Shown here: positions 1-11,337 of the stretch, one piece after another | Numbering within the stretch: position 1 is the first letter of the stretch | Layout: the number at the start of each line of letters is the position of its first letter | Assembly (NCBI RefSeq): GCF_964204865.1 | Contig: NC_135264.1 | Span: 4,742,001 to 4,806,000, forward strand | Length of the DNA stretch: 64,000 nucleotides | From: Styela clava | Lineage: Eukaryota; Chordata; Ascidiacea; Stolidobranchia; Styelidae | Reading direction: 5' to 3' | Translations under genes and position numbers: made by a program | The notes under the pieces: generated by a model | What the model was told of the DNA's origin: nothing | The model's input: only the letters and a program-made list of their open reading frames with translations | The model's database searches: none

Positions 1-171
1 AGAACACATTTCTCTCTGTCAGACGGATCTAATTCTACCTGCCAGTATACACTAGCCAAGTCAAGCGCGAGTTTACCACCCGGACCAACAAAAATGTCCT
101 TAAAGTCTCACAGCAAAAAAAAATTGTTAATACTGGTGAGCCGAAAGTCCCTCAGTCGAGGTAATCAAATC
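1..171 (-). pseudogene. Ty3/gypsy RT, N-terminal part (truncated by window start)
   Basis: On the minus strand this reads the start of a gypsy reverse transcriptase, with the LDLASVYWQVELDP motif (family form DLASGYWQ). It is preceded by a stretch like the pre-RT linker of gypsy pol (a GPGGKL segment). The linker joins almost directly to the DLAS motif, so a piece of pol appears to be missing. The frame is broken near the A-rich run at about 115-125. A hAT element inserted into this relic at 172-179 separates it from more pol remnant to the right. Confidence 0.7.
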
Positions 172-179
172 TTGTAGAT

Positions 180-958
180 CAGTGGTCGGCAAACTTCATG
201 TACTTGCGGGCCAAATATCAACTTATTTGGTAGCGCGCGGGCCGTATAAATCCGCCTTCGAAGAATCGCCACAATGAACTTCAAATTACGGCGCATTCGC
301 ACCTTCTATTATTGCGTTAAAAGCCTGCCACACTGAGATTTGTATGTGGCCTCTTTTGATCTACTAACCAACAATACATTGTTTTTATTCACTCATTATT
401 ATCAATGTGAAGGATGGTGTTTTTATGGCAACTTTAATGGCAAAATCCCCTAATATCTACGATGCTGACTCGGCATATTTATTATAACTTCCAAGTGTAA
501 TTCATTTAAGATAAAGCTGCTCCCAGCACTATGAGCTTCCGAACGTGCAGATAACACGTTTTGTACTGTTTCGTAACGAGATTAACATTAAATTCCCTAA
601 TATCTGCGATGCAGACTGGGCATATCGAGCAAACTGGTTTTGAAATGTGCAAGAAAAAAAAATATTTTCCGCCCAAGCACTTTGGAATGTTCGACCTTTG
701 TCGCGAACTTCCCTCCGTTTCCCAGACAATTTTACATTTTATAAATCGACATTAACTCGAATGACATACAACTGACCCTACTTATTACAAAACAAGCGCC
801 GTACACCAGCACTTGTTAAAACATAAATCCGTGTAAAAACAATAATAAATTTAGGAATAATTTTTGTTTTATGTATTAAATGTTGGGTCGTTCGAGGGCC
901 GCAATAAATTAGCTCGCGGGCCGCATTTAGCCCGCTGGCCGCCGTTTGCCGACCCCTG
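180..958 (+). mobile_element. hAT non-autonomous element, copy A of unit 1
   Basis: A 779-bp element with imperfect terminal inverted repeats: left CAGTGGTCGGCAAAC, right end the reverse complement of CAGGGGTCGGCAAAC. It is flanked by a perfect 8-bp target duplication TTGTAGAT (172-179 and 959-966), the hallmark of hAT transposition. It contains no transposase; the short open frames inside are chance. It lies within the gypsy pol relic. Relative to the copies in units 3 and 5 it lacks about 55 internal bases. Confidence 0.9.
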
Positions 959-966
959 TTGTAGAT

Positions 967-1329
967 GATCAGATAAACCATCAGGTTCACCAGTCTTACA
1001 GAAAGTAAAATTTGATCAATCTAAAATAGAAATGATTCCATGAAATATAGTAGAGAATTTTTTAAGTTCAGTAATGAGGAAAAAGTCCTATCAAAAATCA
1101 TGACACTGTTGTAATATTTAATTAGAAACGAGAGTCAACCAGCTCATTCAAATGATATTTAAATATCCAGGGACATGTCAAAATTTACGATTGATTGCTT
1201 TCGTACGGTTGCACAAGTAATTTTCAAAAGGCTACGATAAAAGTAATGGCTAACCAAAGGGTTGCGTGCTGGTATTCGCCACAAAAATAAAATGTTCAAT
1301 TCCCACATTTTGAAAGGGAGTATAAGTAC
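967..1329. other. Degenerate repeat DNA between hAT copy A and the LINE RT relic
   Basis: The first about 50 bases resume the gypsy relic interrupted by the hAT element. The rest is AT-rich with no coding signal I trust. The minus-strand open frame at 1159-1383 is the antisense of the LINE relic that begins here, not a gene. Confidence 0.5.
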
Positions 1330-2735
1330 TTTTCTACAAAGGGAAGACAGGAAGGCAAGTTGGTCCAAACAACATTCCAGCACGCTTTCTTAAATCAGTT
1401 GCTGATCTCCCTGTGCCATGTTCAGTTGAATTTTTCAATTGTTCAATTTTGTTCGAAATTTTTCCTGCATGTGTGATTGCACACCTTGCTCTCGGGTGAT
1501 TCCCCTTTTCAAATCTGGCAATAAAAAACGGGTGTCAAATTACAGACCAAATTCGATACTTTTAACGAATAGGAAAAATATTTGAGCGTTTGATTTATAA
1601 GCGGCTTACTAATGTTTTTATAAAACATGATGTGATAAATATATCTCAAATTGGTTTAATAAGTAGTCTATCTACATCGCATGCTATTTTGGATTCAATA
1701 TCATATATCTATGATAAACTAGAAAGGATAATGTTTGGAACTGCAACATTTTGAGATCTAAGGTAGGCCTTCGAAACCGTAAATCATGACATCCCAGTTT
1801 ACAAGTTGAGACACTCTGGTATTAGGGGTATAGCGAACAAATTCATTTATTTATAGGTATTTGAGTAATATATTTCAGTATGTTCAAGTGGGGTCGTATT
1901 CTTCCTCTCCTTACCAGTGACTCACGGAGTTCCTCAAGGTAGTTGTTTGAATCCACTGCTTATTTTAGTATATATTAACGACATATCTTATCTCTCTTCA
2001 TTCTTTTCCAAATTGATTACTAAAGATACTAATCTCTTTTACAGCGACAAATCTTGTGCAGCCATCCTATTTAGAGTGAATTCTGAAATTGCGAAAATAT
2101 CTAATTGGATGAGGTTCAAATAACCACACCAACGCAAATCTGAAAATCGTATCGCAATCCAAATTAATGATAAAAAACTCGAAAATGTTTATTCCTATAA
2201 ATATCTTGGCGTATACATAGGTAGCAAAATGAAATGAGATGTTCACTTATCCAAATTGGTCGTTAAATTATCCAAGTCGGTTCGAAAACTATACAAGCTT
2301 AAAATTTACATCGCCAATAACACTACGGATGATTTACTGCTCCTTATTTCAGAGCCATATCCAATATGGCACAATCAGTGGCGTATCTACATAAAATTGC
2401 GCCCATGGCAAAATTTGAAGATGCGCCCCCCTTGATAGTTAGTTCACAATTTATAATGACTCATATGGGAATGAGTTAATTGTACGTTATTATTTGAGTA
2501 AAACTAGGAGTTTCAGGTATTACCAATTCGAAATTATTTTATTGAAACATTTAACGATTAAAACTTTTCTCCTTTTTTGCGCCCCTGTCCAAACGGCGCC
2601 CATGGCACGAGCCATGGCTGCCACACCCTAGATACGCCACTGGGCACAATTGCCTGGGGTTCAGCTGATAAAACCCTGTTACATCGCCGAGCAATGTCTG
2701 CTGCCGGACATTTCAGTGCCTTATCTCACTTGCTT
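1330..2735 (+). pseudogene. Jockey/CR1-like LINE reverse transcriptase relic
   Basis: Broken plus-strand RT domain. Recognisable pieces in order, in shifting frames, are a GPNNIPARFLKS segment (about 1360), an IGKIFERLIYKRLTN-like stretch (about 1570), a degraded motif A region (about 1760-1790), HGVPQGS followed by PLLILVYINDIS (1917-1990) and a KYLGVYI...K thumb segment (about 2200). The catalytic FADD box reads ITKDTNLF, so the two aspartates are lost. It ends with a WGSADKTLLHRRA-like segment after the MITE at 2376-2642. Stops and frameshifts make it inactive. Confidence 0.75.
2376..2642 (+). mobile_element. 267-bp hAT MITE with CAGTGGCGTATCTA ends
   Basis: Terminal inverted repeats CAGTGGCGTATCTA and TAGATACGCCACTG enclose 267 bp. 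The flanks are a perfect 8-bp duplication GGCACAAT (2368-2375 and 2643-2650). It interrupts the LINE RT relic. The same insertion is at 45895-46161; units 2 and 5 keep the uninterrupted site, which confirms the boundaries. No coding capacity. Confidence 0.93.
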
Positions 2736-2739
2736 ATAA

Positions 2740-4033
2740 TTTATCGTAACGAATGACAAGTCTTAGTAAAGCTTTATTGTTATCGACCCTTCTTTGTATC
2801 GAGCAATTTGTCACAGATTTTTGACCCTCATTCGGGAGTTGAGAATATGGTGTTTTTCATGATTTTTGTATTATTACCGATTTGGATTTTAACTGTATAC
2901 AAATGGTAGTAAGGTTTCAGTGTATATATATTTCAATATATTTTTTTTGATTCAATTCGATCTGACAAGAATTTGGCATTACAATCCATTGTCTGCTTAT
3001 TGAAGGAGTGCAAATCGGCGTTTCACTCCGTTAACGTGTGTTTTATAACACGGTGGGAACACGCAGAGTAGGGTCGATTACCCCTATAATGTAACTGGTG
3101 AAATAGAAGTTGCACAAGATGTATGAGCATGATCGATGCTGTCGTCAGTTACAGTTGACAGATCGTGACTTTGCAGTTCTCGTGACTTTGAACTTCTCAG
3201 TTGTGTCACCGCAGATCAATATTGGCATCATTTCCTTTATCTCGTGTACTTGCTTCGCAATATTAATATCATGTGCCCGTTATGTTGTGTAAGGCTTTTC
3301 GAGCATGGTTATAAACATTGGATCGGTTCGTATTCATGGTTTTGAGTGCCATTTATAGGTTTTTAATTATGTTTCAAAATTCAGATAACTCAATGGTCAT
3401 TTCGTCTTATCGACTTTTGTTTTAGTTTTCGTAATCCAAAATTAGTTCTAGAAAAACTCCGATAGACAAAAGTAGATACCAGTTTTATTTTTAAATTATA
3501 AGCGGTATTATAATAATTATATTAGGTATTCGAATCAAAGTAGAGCCCCAGACTGCGGTTAGTTCACCGGTATGTAGCCAACTAATAGCCTCCAGCAAGT
3601 TGTTTACATAACGAACGAGCGTATACCAATCAATTGCGAGGTCGGGGAAATCTGACAGCAGCATGTCTTGTCTCTTTATCAGAAAAACTAAACAAAAATG
3701 CCTTTCACATCAGACAGGGGTTGTGCAACATAGGATATCGTACTAAGTGATATCCCTATGCTAATATTTTGCAAGTGTGCTTGGCCCTTTTAGCGAATAT
3801 TATAATGCATATTTGTTTTGTTAGAGTGGATTGTAAAATTAGCTTGAGAAAGTTATTATATATTATCAATATTGAAAATAACATATATATATATATATAT
3901 AAATATGTGATATTTATTATATATGCATATTTGTGTTGACAGACTGTTATATTATCCATTTCATCCAAATTTTCTAATGAAGACAAATTTTAGCAATTGT
4001 TTGTAACTTTTTACTTTATGATAAATCTATACT
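2740..4033 (+). other. Non-coding region upstream of acetyltransferase copy 1
   Basis: About 1.3 kb with no convincing gene, including the probable promoter of the acetyltransferase. It holds a TA microsatellite near 3883-3901 whose length differs between units and a perfect ATATCNNNNNNNNGATAT-type short inverted repeat near 3733-3752. The small open frames at 3110-3292 and 3756-3986 are not preserved as proteins across all units and look like chance. No TATA box can be assigned with confidence in this AT-rich DNA. Confidence 0.5.
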
Positions 4034-5667
4034 ATGGCGTCAATAACAAATCACACTTACAAACTTCTAAGCGTAACGCATCTATGCGCTGTCAGGAATT
4101 TGATCGAAGAACATTTTACATCTACATTTTCATTGGGAGTATATTTAAATTGGACGAAGGAAGACTCGATTCCTGCATATTATCCTCGGATAGAGGTAGC
4201 CTACTTGACAAAGATGCAAATGTTATTTTCCTCAAATAACGCATATTTGCTCCTTCATTTATATTATACGTATAGGACTACTATAAGCATGAGGCAAAAA
4301 TAAACTCCCAAGTTTTATTTTTTGATAAAATAGGCAAGGAAAACCTTTGGTAAATTTCTATTACATACACAACAAGGCATTTGATTGCCATTTTGCGTAA
4401 ACTACGTAACTGCTACTCGCTTGTTATGATATATTTTATGTAGATATCTAGGGTCTCTTTCTGTCCAATACCGAATTGTTTGTCTATTGACCCAAACTTA
4501 TAAATAAAAGTGATCGTCATCACTGGTAATTAGTATATTATCATTAGCAAGAACAGTTACCTATTTTCTGTTTGTGAGAAAACATTCCACAATAAATGCG
4601 GGGTCTTTACTTTACCTGTCCAAGCCTCCTTTTCGCTCCAAAGAATTTCATAGAGTTTATCATAAATCACTTGTTATTGTAATCTTTAGAATACTAGAGA
4701 CTAAATAAGAATTTCAATTAATCAATATTAATACTTTTATTTATTATTCTATTATAGGTTAATTACTCAATAAATCCATGGTAAACATGGAATATATACT
4801 ACATAAAGATATTGCTAATTCATCGACTACTTTGTTAATACCAGTATTAGTAAAATAAAATAATCAGTATTTATTTTACCAAATCAGTTCAAGGAATTGA
4901 TCTCTTAAATATTTTCATTATGAGAACATTGATTGCTTTTATATAAATATAATAATCTATTTTATTTCAGGTCTTTCTTTAAGCAAGGAAATTCACTCGG
5001 GGCATTCAGTGATAAAGATGCTAAATTACGTGGAATTGCCATCAATGTGGAACACGACGATAATGAAAGAATAAAATATGATGAAACACTACATATCAGT
5101 GAAAAGACAGATACTATAAATCGGGTAGAAAATATATTTTTGACTTCAATTTACTTTGAATCTTCTTTTGCGATATTGCCCGTAAATGTATTAAATTAAA
5201 CAATACATATGTTTTATACGTGTGAAGCTCATGGTGGCAATTGGAGTAAATCAATTATCTGACATTCTTGAAACCAAAAATTTTTGGGAGATGAGAATGG
5301 GAACTGTGCATCCAAGTTACAGAAGGAAAGGACTAATGCCTGAACTTATGAAAAGGTAAGATCAGTGAATGTATTTATAGTGATACAACTTTTTTTGAAC
5401 CTATTATCATCATATCGATATTAAAACTTTACTATTTTCTTGAAATTTAGATCTACAGTTCTTGCCAAACAAAGGGGAATTGAGAAACTTGTAACATGTC
5501 AAACATATAATAAAGCTCCGGAAGAACCTTCGAAAATGGACGGATTTAAAGTAATCAGACACATTGAATTGAAAAACTATCTTGACCCCGTCACAGGGCA
5601 AAAAGTTTTTTCGGGGATGAAACCACCAAATGACGTGCAAGTTTTAATCGCTAAAACTTTGACTTAG
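4034..5667 (+). pseudogene. GNAT (arylalkylamine N-acetyltransferase-like), copy 1, frame broken
   Basis: Exon model 4034-4195, about 4972-5181, 5228-5355, 5451-5667. The family transfers acetyl from acetyl-CoA to an amine; the substrate is unknown here. The first exon reads an N-terminal GNAT region (YKLLSVTHLCAVRNLIEEHF). Exon 3 has the acetyl-CoA loop VHPSYRRKGLM, close to the R/Q-x-x-G-x-G/A motif A. Compared with the other copies there is one extra G at the exon 2 acceptor (4971), so splicing at the CAG gives an immediate stop. Exon 1 also has private changes (N-H-T and V-T-H where the others read N-L-T and V-K-H or V-K-N). Likely the decayed member of the array, unless a different splice site is used. 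Confidence 0.65.
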
Positions 5668-5688
5668 TGACATCCTGTGCTCTTACAT

Positions 5689-7437
5689 CAGGAGTCGGCA
5701 AACTGTGGCACGCGAGCTAATTTGTTGCGGCCCTCGAACGACCTGACATTTAATACATAATACATACAACAAAAAATTGATCCTAAATTTATTATTCTAC
5801 TACACTAGTCTCTACACGGATTTATGTGTTAACAAGTGCAGCTGTACGGCACTTGTTTTGTAATAAGTAGCATCAGTTGTATGTCGCTCGAGATGAGTTT
5901 GATTTTTAAAAGAAAAGTTGAAAATGTCCTGGAAACGGAGGGAAGTTTGCGACGAGAGTCGAACATTTTTTTGGTAAACATTTGGTAAAATTCTAAGAGA
6001 ATACATTTGTTCCATGCGATGGTATGACATTCCTCCAGTTGTATTTAAGGTCGTATACTTCGATGAAGTTTGGTTCAAATTGATCAATATGGCATTTGAA
6101 TTTATTAAGAACCTTATTTTGTAATTCCGGTATATCCCATGCATTTATAAAACTAATGTTTCTATCTAGACGGATTTTTAGGTTTATTATCTCCAGTATT
6201 AAATTGCGAGGATTTCCATCACCACTGTATTGTTATGGCCCTCGTATGTATTTAAAAAAATATTTTGTCGTTCAATGTTTAGCGAGTTTCCGGGTATGGC
6301 TTGTACACTTCGGGTGATTGAATTATGAATTTTTATATACGTAGGACACGAGAGAAAGATGTGCGGAGTTGTATCGATGGCTATTTTACAGAGTTTGCAT
6401 GCTGGTGTTTGGAGCTGCGGGGTTCCGAAGTTTCTCAGCAGGCCGTATCTCCATTTGCGATGTCTCAACAAATATGCGTCGCGTTTAATTCTATACGACA
6501 CTTCGCGTTCTTGGTTTGTAAAAAGTGGCTTTAAACTGGGTTCTAAATAGTTTAAATTCAAATAGTTTGTTCTTAACCAATCAGTATTTTCTTGTTTGTT
6601 TTCATACAATCTATCTTGTAGTTTATGATAGATTGATCTCAATGTCAAATCTTTCCAATCGTCGGGTTCTAAATTCAATATCTGGTTAATGTTCAAAATG
6701 TGTTGCCAGTGGGCGTCGATTTGAATCGCACGAGGAAAAGAGTTGCTGTATATAGATTTTTTTATTGTTTTAAGCCTCGAACCGAGAGTGTAAAAACCCT
6801 CGAAATGCCAGAATTTGCTTGGTTCTTCAATATAGTAGATGGTTGCTAATTTCTGGAATGGGCATGCATATGACTTTAGCTTCATGTCGACCATACCGAT
6901 TCCGCCCTTCTTTATGGGTAGGAGCATTCCAAAGTGCTTGGACGCGAGAACATTTTTCGTTCTTGCGCGTTCCAAAACCAGTTTGCTCGATATGCCCGGT
7001 CAGCATCGCAGGTATTAATGTTAAACTCGTTATGAAACGTGTAATCAAAAATTCGTCATCTGTGCGACAGTGCAAAACGTGTAATCTGCACGTTCGGAAG
7101 ATCGTAATGCTTTATTTAAAACGCATTACACTTAGAATAAATTTCATACTCGCTTGTCAGATCGTCATTTGGACGACCGCGGGCAATGTGCCATAGAAAC
7201 ATCATCTTTCACATTGATAATAAGTAAACAAAAACGATGTATTGTTTGATAAGATATGATAAAAGGCCACATATACGCCTCATTCTTGCAGGCTTTTAAA
7301 ACAGCAATAGAAGGTGCGAATGCGCTATTATTTTAAGTTTAATGTAGTGATTGTTCGAACGCGGAAATATTGAGGCCCGCGCGCTACCGGAAATGTGTAT
7401 ATTTGGCCCGCAAATACATAAAGTTTGCTGACGACTG
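5689..7437 (-). mobile_element. hAT element, copy B of unit 1 (same family as copy A, inverted)
   Basis: Left end CAGGAGTCGGCAAACTG, right end the complement of CAGTCGTCAGCAAAC. Outer parts match the reverse complement of copy A along its length, so this is the same family in opposite orientation. The flanks TCTTACAT and CTCTACAT look like a decayed 8-bp target duplication. It starts 21 bp after the acetyltransferase stop codon. The 1749-bp length is explained by an internal LINE fragment (5968-6924). Confidence 0.82.
5968..6924 (-). pseudogene. L1/Tx1-like LINE ORF2 C-terminus, 5'-truncated, inside hAT copy B
   Basis: The minus-strand frame is open from 6975 to 6199; its first residues are read-through from the hAT. 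The LINE part begins with KKGGIGMVDMKLKSYA, the post-RT GGIGM region of L1-type ORF2. It has a C-x2-C, then H and C cysteine motif (CKLCKIAIDTTPHIFLSC) typical of LINE C-termini. A T run at the left end fits a poly-A tail on the minus strand. It is related to, but clearly different from, the LINE at 27866-32245. Confidence 0.75.
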
Positions 7438-8826
7438 CTCTACATGGCGAACGGCATAACTACGCTAACTCGTGATTTTGCCCAGTCCGCGTGTGACTTA
7501 ATAATGCATTAGAAAATATAGCCTACGTATTTTTCTCATTCCCGCCTCAAGAGAGAACATTGTGTTTTTATTTATGCTTACTGCATTTCAATAATTGAAA
7601 AAAAACAAAACAGTTACGTTGAATTATCTTTATGTTTTAGAATAAACCCAATGCCCCGTCCATTGTCAAATATTTTTGAAAACATTTTTATTAATTTGAA
7701 AATTAATTGAATTTTTACAAGAATTTTTTACTATATAGCCTACTTTGACAGAGAGAAAAGAAAGTAATTTCTTCCAGATGTTGTGAAGTTTCCTAATAGT
7801 TTTCAATCTCAGCATTCATACAGGTTAAATATTATACAATATTTTACAATATTTAACTCCCTTCTAATCATTAAGTTTCCGCTTACCAAGTATTACTTAA
7901 ATATTTAATGATATTAACAAACATCACAAAACTTGCTGATATTTTAAATAATTTTAGTTCCAAGTTGTAGTTGGTATAATAAATAAATTACGCAGCCTCT
8001 GATTGCCCGTCGATGATTTTCACAGTCTTCACTGTCGTGACATTGAGTTATTATTGGACTTGGAATAGTAATATGGGTTTCTAAATTGTTGGTGTTTTGT
8101 AAAAAAAAATGCTCCTGACTGTAAGCAAATGATCAAGCAAGTTTATATTTTTCGTACGTCTAGACTCTAGATGGTTATTACTTTTGTTTGTTCAAATTTC
8201 CTCATGTGGGTCTTCGGGACACGATATTTCACCCCTAATGGGACACAGGGAACTGGAGGAGGCGGAGAGAATTTGGAGGGAAACCACAATACTAAGCGCA
8301 AAATCGTTTTTAATGCGAATTCGTTTGCATACTTTTCCATTTATCAGAAAATTGTTTTGTTTTTAGTTTCACCATAACTGAAGGACTATTTCCAGTCACA
8401 TGGTGTTTTCACTTGTGTATAAATTATTTGATCATAATGTTATTTCTACCTACCAAAATACCACTACAAGTAGGCTATCTCTGTGCTCTGCGAAAACTAA
8501 CTTTTGTAGTCGGTTGACAGGCCATCTAACGTCCAGAAAAGGATTGAATCTAGTATACTTTCGACAGTTTCACGAGACTGCGAGATAGTCGTCGTAAAAG
8601 GATTATGGACGAAGAAAAATAAATTTTCAAATATTCCCTAGAGAAGGGAATTGGATAACTGTTACGTTGTCTTCAGTTTTACCAAATTAAATCAATATGG
8701 ACTAGATTTCGAATGCGCGTAAAATGTACATTGCTCGTATTTCTGGATTGATGAACAGTGGGGAGCCACGAGTGCTAAAAGCCTCCGAAAGGGTGCCACG
8801 GACCACGAAAGGTTTGAGAACCATTG
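7438..8826. other. Non-coding spacer ending in a single hAT terminus
   Basis: About 1.4 kb without a gene I can support. It ends at 8811-8826 with GGTTTGAGAACCATTG, the complement of the common hAT end CAGTGGTTCTCAAACC, preceded by sequence typical of such elements. I could not find the partner terminus, so this is a one-ended remnant. The short open frames at 8171-8588 recur in other units but do not look like any protein I know. Confidence 0.5.
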
Positions 8827-8959
8827 ATCTGGAGTTCGTAAGGCTTTATCGTACCGGTTAAACATGTATTTGATAATTGCCCTCTTGTTTTATTGTCATA
8901 TACTCATATGACATTTTATTAAATTTTGCCGAGAATTCATTGATTCATAGTTTATTAAA

Positions 8960-9815
8960 ACCGGTATTCTTGATTGCAAGATCTGAATTGTGTATCATAG
9001 GCTTAATCATTTGTTGAATCGTTCGATTGAACTTTTCCACTTGTCCATCAGAACGAGGGTGATATGGTGTCGTATGCGTTTGACAATACCATACAATTCG
9101 AACATCTCAGTGAACAACCGAGATTCAAAATCTCGACCTTTGTCAGTGTGGATAATCCGAGGAACAAATAACTGGGTGACCAGCACATCAACTGTCACCT
9201 ATGAAGTTTGGTTTGGAAGTGCATAACACTGCACTCACTAGGTGATACTTCTAGCTGGATATTGATATCAGGGTCCAGTGAAGTAGATAAACAGTCTGGG
9301 CAGTCCGTGCGCTTACAGAGTCTGGTTTGACGAGACAGCCCATCTGCATTGCCAAGTATAGTCCCTGCCCTGCTCGATGTTCAATATTGAAGTCATATGT
9401 GAACAGTGTAGAAATCTAGAGAGCCACCTTCCCTTCTGGTTCTCTGAAATTCAACAGCCACTTTACGGCACCATGTTTAGTGCGAATCCCAAAGTGTCTG
9501 CCTCACAAATGATGGCGAAAATGAAGGACTGATTGAACTACCGCAAACAGTTCCTTCTCCGTTGTACCGACGTTCCGTCTTGGATAGAGTCCTACTGAAA
9601 TAAGCTATAACGTGTTTTTCTCCCCCTTGAAGTTGTGATAATACAGCACCAGTCCCAGTTCCACTCGCGTCGGTGTCAAAAATAAACTCCCCTTGCACCA
9701 ATGGAAAAGCCAGAATAGGAGCTGACGTCCAAAGGCGCTCAATGATTTCAAAAGCTTCCTGACAGTCATCAGTCAGATTCAGATATTTTATTTCAGTCGT
9801 GCATGAAATATTGTA
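8960..9815 (-). pseudogene. Ty3/gypsy RNase H and integrase fragments
   Basis: Reading right to left: RNase H with the FDTDASGTGTGAVLSQ motif (about 9670) and FSRTLSKTERRY; the RNase H end with an FNIEHRAGQG segment (about 9390); then part of the integrase core with VPRIIHTDKGRDFESRLF (about 9150). The zinc-binding region expected between RNase H and the integrase core is missing and frames shift, so it is a dead, internally deleted relic. RNase H is separated from its RT by a LINE fragment to the right. Confidence 0.8.
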
Positions 9816-9819
9816 TTTA

Positions 9820-10728
9820 CACAGATAATGAAAAAAATGGTAACAAAAAGATCAATTGAAAAAATAAGGAGACATACAATATTTCCGCAATTGACGCGGG
9901 GCCGCAAAAGACTAACAGAGTCATCGTGTCAGCGACACCATGTTTGCTGAGTTTAGCAGCTGATCACGTCAAACAAACGTAAAATGAAATGACCTAATTA
10001 TTCTTTAACAAAATTGAGAATACAATTCGGCAAAAACAAATAAAATCGAGAAAGTCAGGAGATTACTAATTATAGAAGTCAGTTTAGCTTATTAACGTCA
10101 TGCTCAAATGAGCGAAAAAAACAACAACAACATGCAGCTACAAATTTCAGATAACAGGAGGGAAATTTTCAGCAACTGCCAAAGGGAAAATATATTAGCA
10201 GTTTTGGGTACATCGCTAATAATTGGGCGAGGAAGAAAACAATTTCGAAGTAATATATATGTGCTTTTGTTCTGAGGCATGCATAGGATTTATATATACC
10301 GGTACCGGTAGATGCGAGTTGCAGTGCTGCAGCAAAGAAATAACCATACAAAAGACTGAATGATTATAATATTCAAGATTATACATCAACGAATAGTGAT
10401 ATTGACAATGCCGTTCGCATTGCACCATGGTAGACAATACAATGCAAGACAATATAGGGGTTTTGCAGTATTCATATTTTCACAAATCTGAAACAGATAG
10501 TCCTAACAAAAGCCAAATTACTGACAGAAATAGACATCGAGGTAAAGATTTTCTAATGCTTGTTTAAATAGAATATAATTTTTAGAACAAATTGAATCAG
10601 GAAGCGTATTTCATAGTTTCACACCCACAATTTTTATAGTGTTTTGTGTAAGATTAGCAAAATAACGAGATACATGATAAGAGCTGCTGGTAGTCCACCC
10701 ACATTTTACGTTCTTTCAAATCAAACAA
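9820..10728 (-). pseudogene. LINE C-terminal fragment inserted between gypsy RNase H and RT
   Basis: The minus strand near 10550-10725 matches, with stops, the better-preserved open frame at 42832-43074, whose VGVKVWNTLPDSI segment is the K-WN-LP end of CR1/Jockey-type LINE proteins. The rest is probably 3' untranslated LINE sequence. A TACCGGTACCGGTA palindromic tract lies at about 10298-10311. About 160 bases (roughly 9883-10040) are absent from the unit 2 copy. Confidence 0.5.
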
Positions 10729-11329
10729 AGTAAAGACGATGCTATAGTGGCATAAACGGGCACATAACGTCTATAATAGTTGGCAGTTTCCAAGAAACTT
10801 CTAACATTTGATACTCATTGAGGCGTTTTCCAATCCACTATTGCTGCTACATTGTAAGGATCACAGCAAACTCCTTCAGAAGAAATTTTGTATCCAAGAT
10901 AGGTTACTGATCGATGGAACAATTGACATTTAGTCAATTTAAGTTTCAAACCAGCACCGCGAAGTTGAATGAGAATTTTCTTCAAACTGCTCAACGGCGC
11001 GTCAATATCTGATCGATCCGAGAGCTGAAACATCATCCAAATAATTTGAACAACCTATCCCGATTTTTTCCGCCCAACACTCGATCTATCATCTGCTCGA
11101 AAGTTGCAAGCGCATTGGACAGACCAAATGTCATGGCTACGAATTAGTAGTGTCCTTTCTCGGGAGACTGAGAACAGTTTTTTCTCTGTCAGACGGATCA
11201 AATTCTACCTGCCAGTCAAGCCCGAGTTTACCACCCGGACCAACAAATAGGTCCTTAAGGTCTCTCAGCAAAAAAAAAACATTGTTAATACTGGTCAGCC
11301 GAAAGTCCCTCAATCGAGGTAATCAAGTC
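10729..11329 (-). pseudogene. Ty3/gypsy RT, unit 1/2 junction
   Basis: The minus strand carries the RT palm-to-connection region: KKILIQLRGAGLKLKLTKCQ, VTYLGYKIS and VDWKTPQ, then the N-terminal RT segment with sequence like that at 1-171. The frame is broken around the YLDD region, which is intact only in the unit 3 copy (43084-43693). It runs up to the hAT target duplication at 11330. Confidence 0.75.
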
Positions 11330-11337
11330 TTGTAGAT

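Larger units (their letters stand above)
1..11170. repeat. Tandem array unit 1 (about 11.2 kb)
   Basis: First of five direct repeats. Base 1 corresponds to 43522 in unit 4, 11171 in unit 2, 32612 in unit 3 and 54636 in unit 5, all inside the same minus-strand gypsy RT. Unit 1 most resembles unit 4: both have the 267-bp MITE in the LINE RT relic, the short hAT copy A and full gypsy integrase/RNase H pieces. The true edges of the amplified unit are unknown; these boundaries are landmarks only. Confidence 0.9.

Noticed and set aside
529..755. Opposing 64-66 codon open frames inside hAT copy A, repeated in every unit
   Set aside because: They lie on both strands of a non-autonomous transposon and are conserved only because the units are recent copies; no domain is recognisable.
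1159..1383. Minus-strand 74-codon frame, repeated in several units
   Set aside because: Antisense of the Jockey/CR1-like RT relic, whose plus-strand reading is recognisable.
3110..3292. 60-codon open frame upstream of the acetyltransferase, also at 35045-35227
   Set aside because: Broken or altered in units 2, 4 and 5, low complexity, no splice link to the gene.
10169..10452. Minus-strand open frames (60-78 codons) in the LINE tail, repeated in units 2 and 4
   Set aside because: They cover probable LINE 3' untranslated sequence and the TACCGGTA tract; no protein family likeness.
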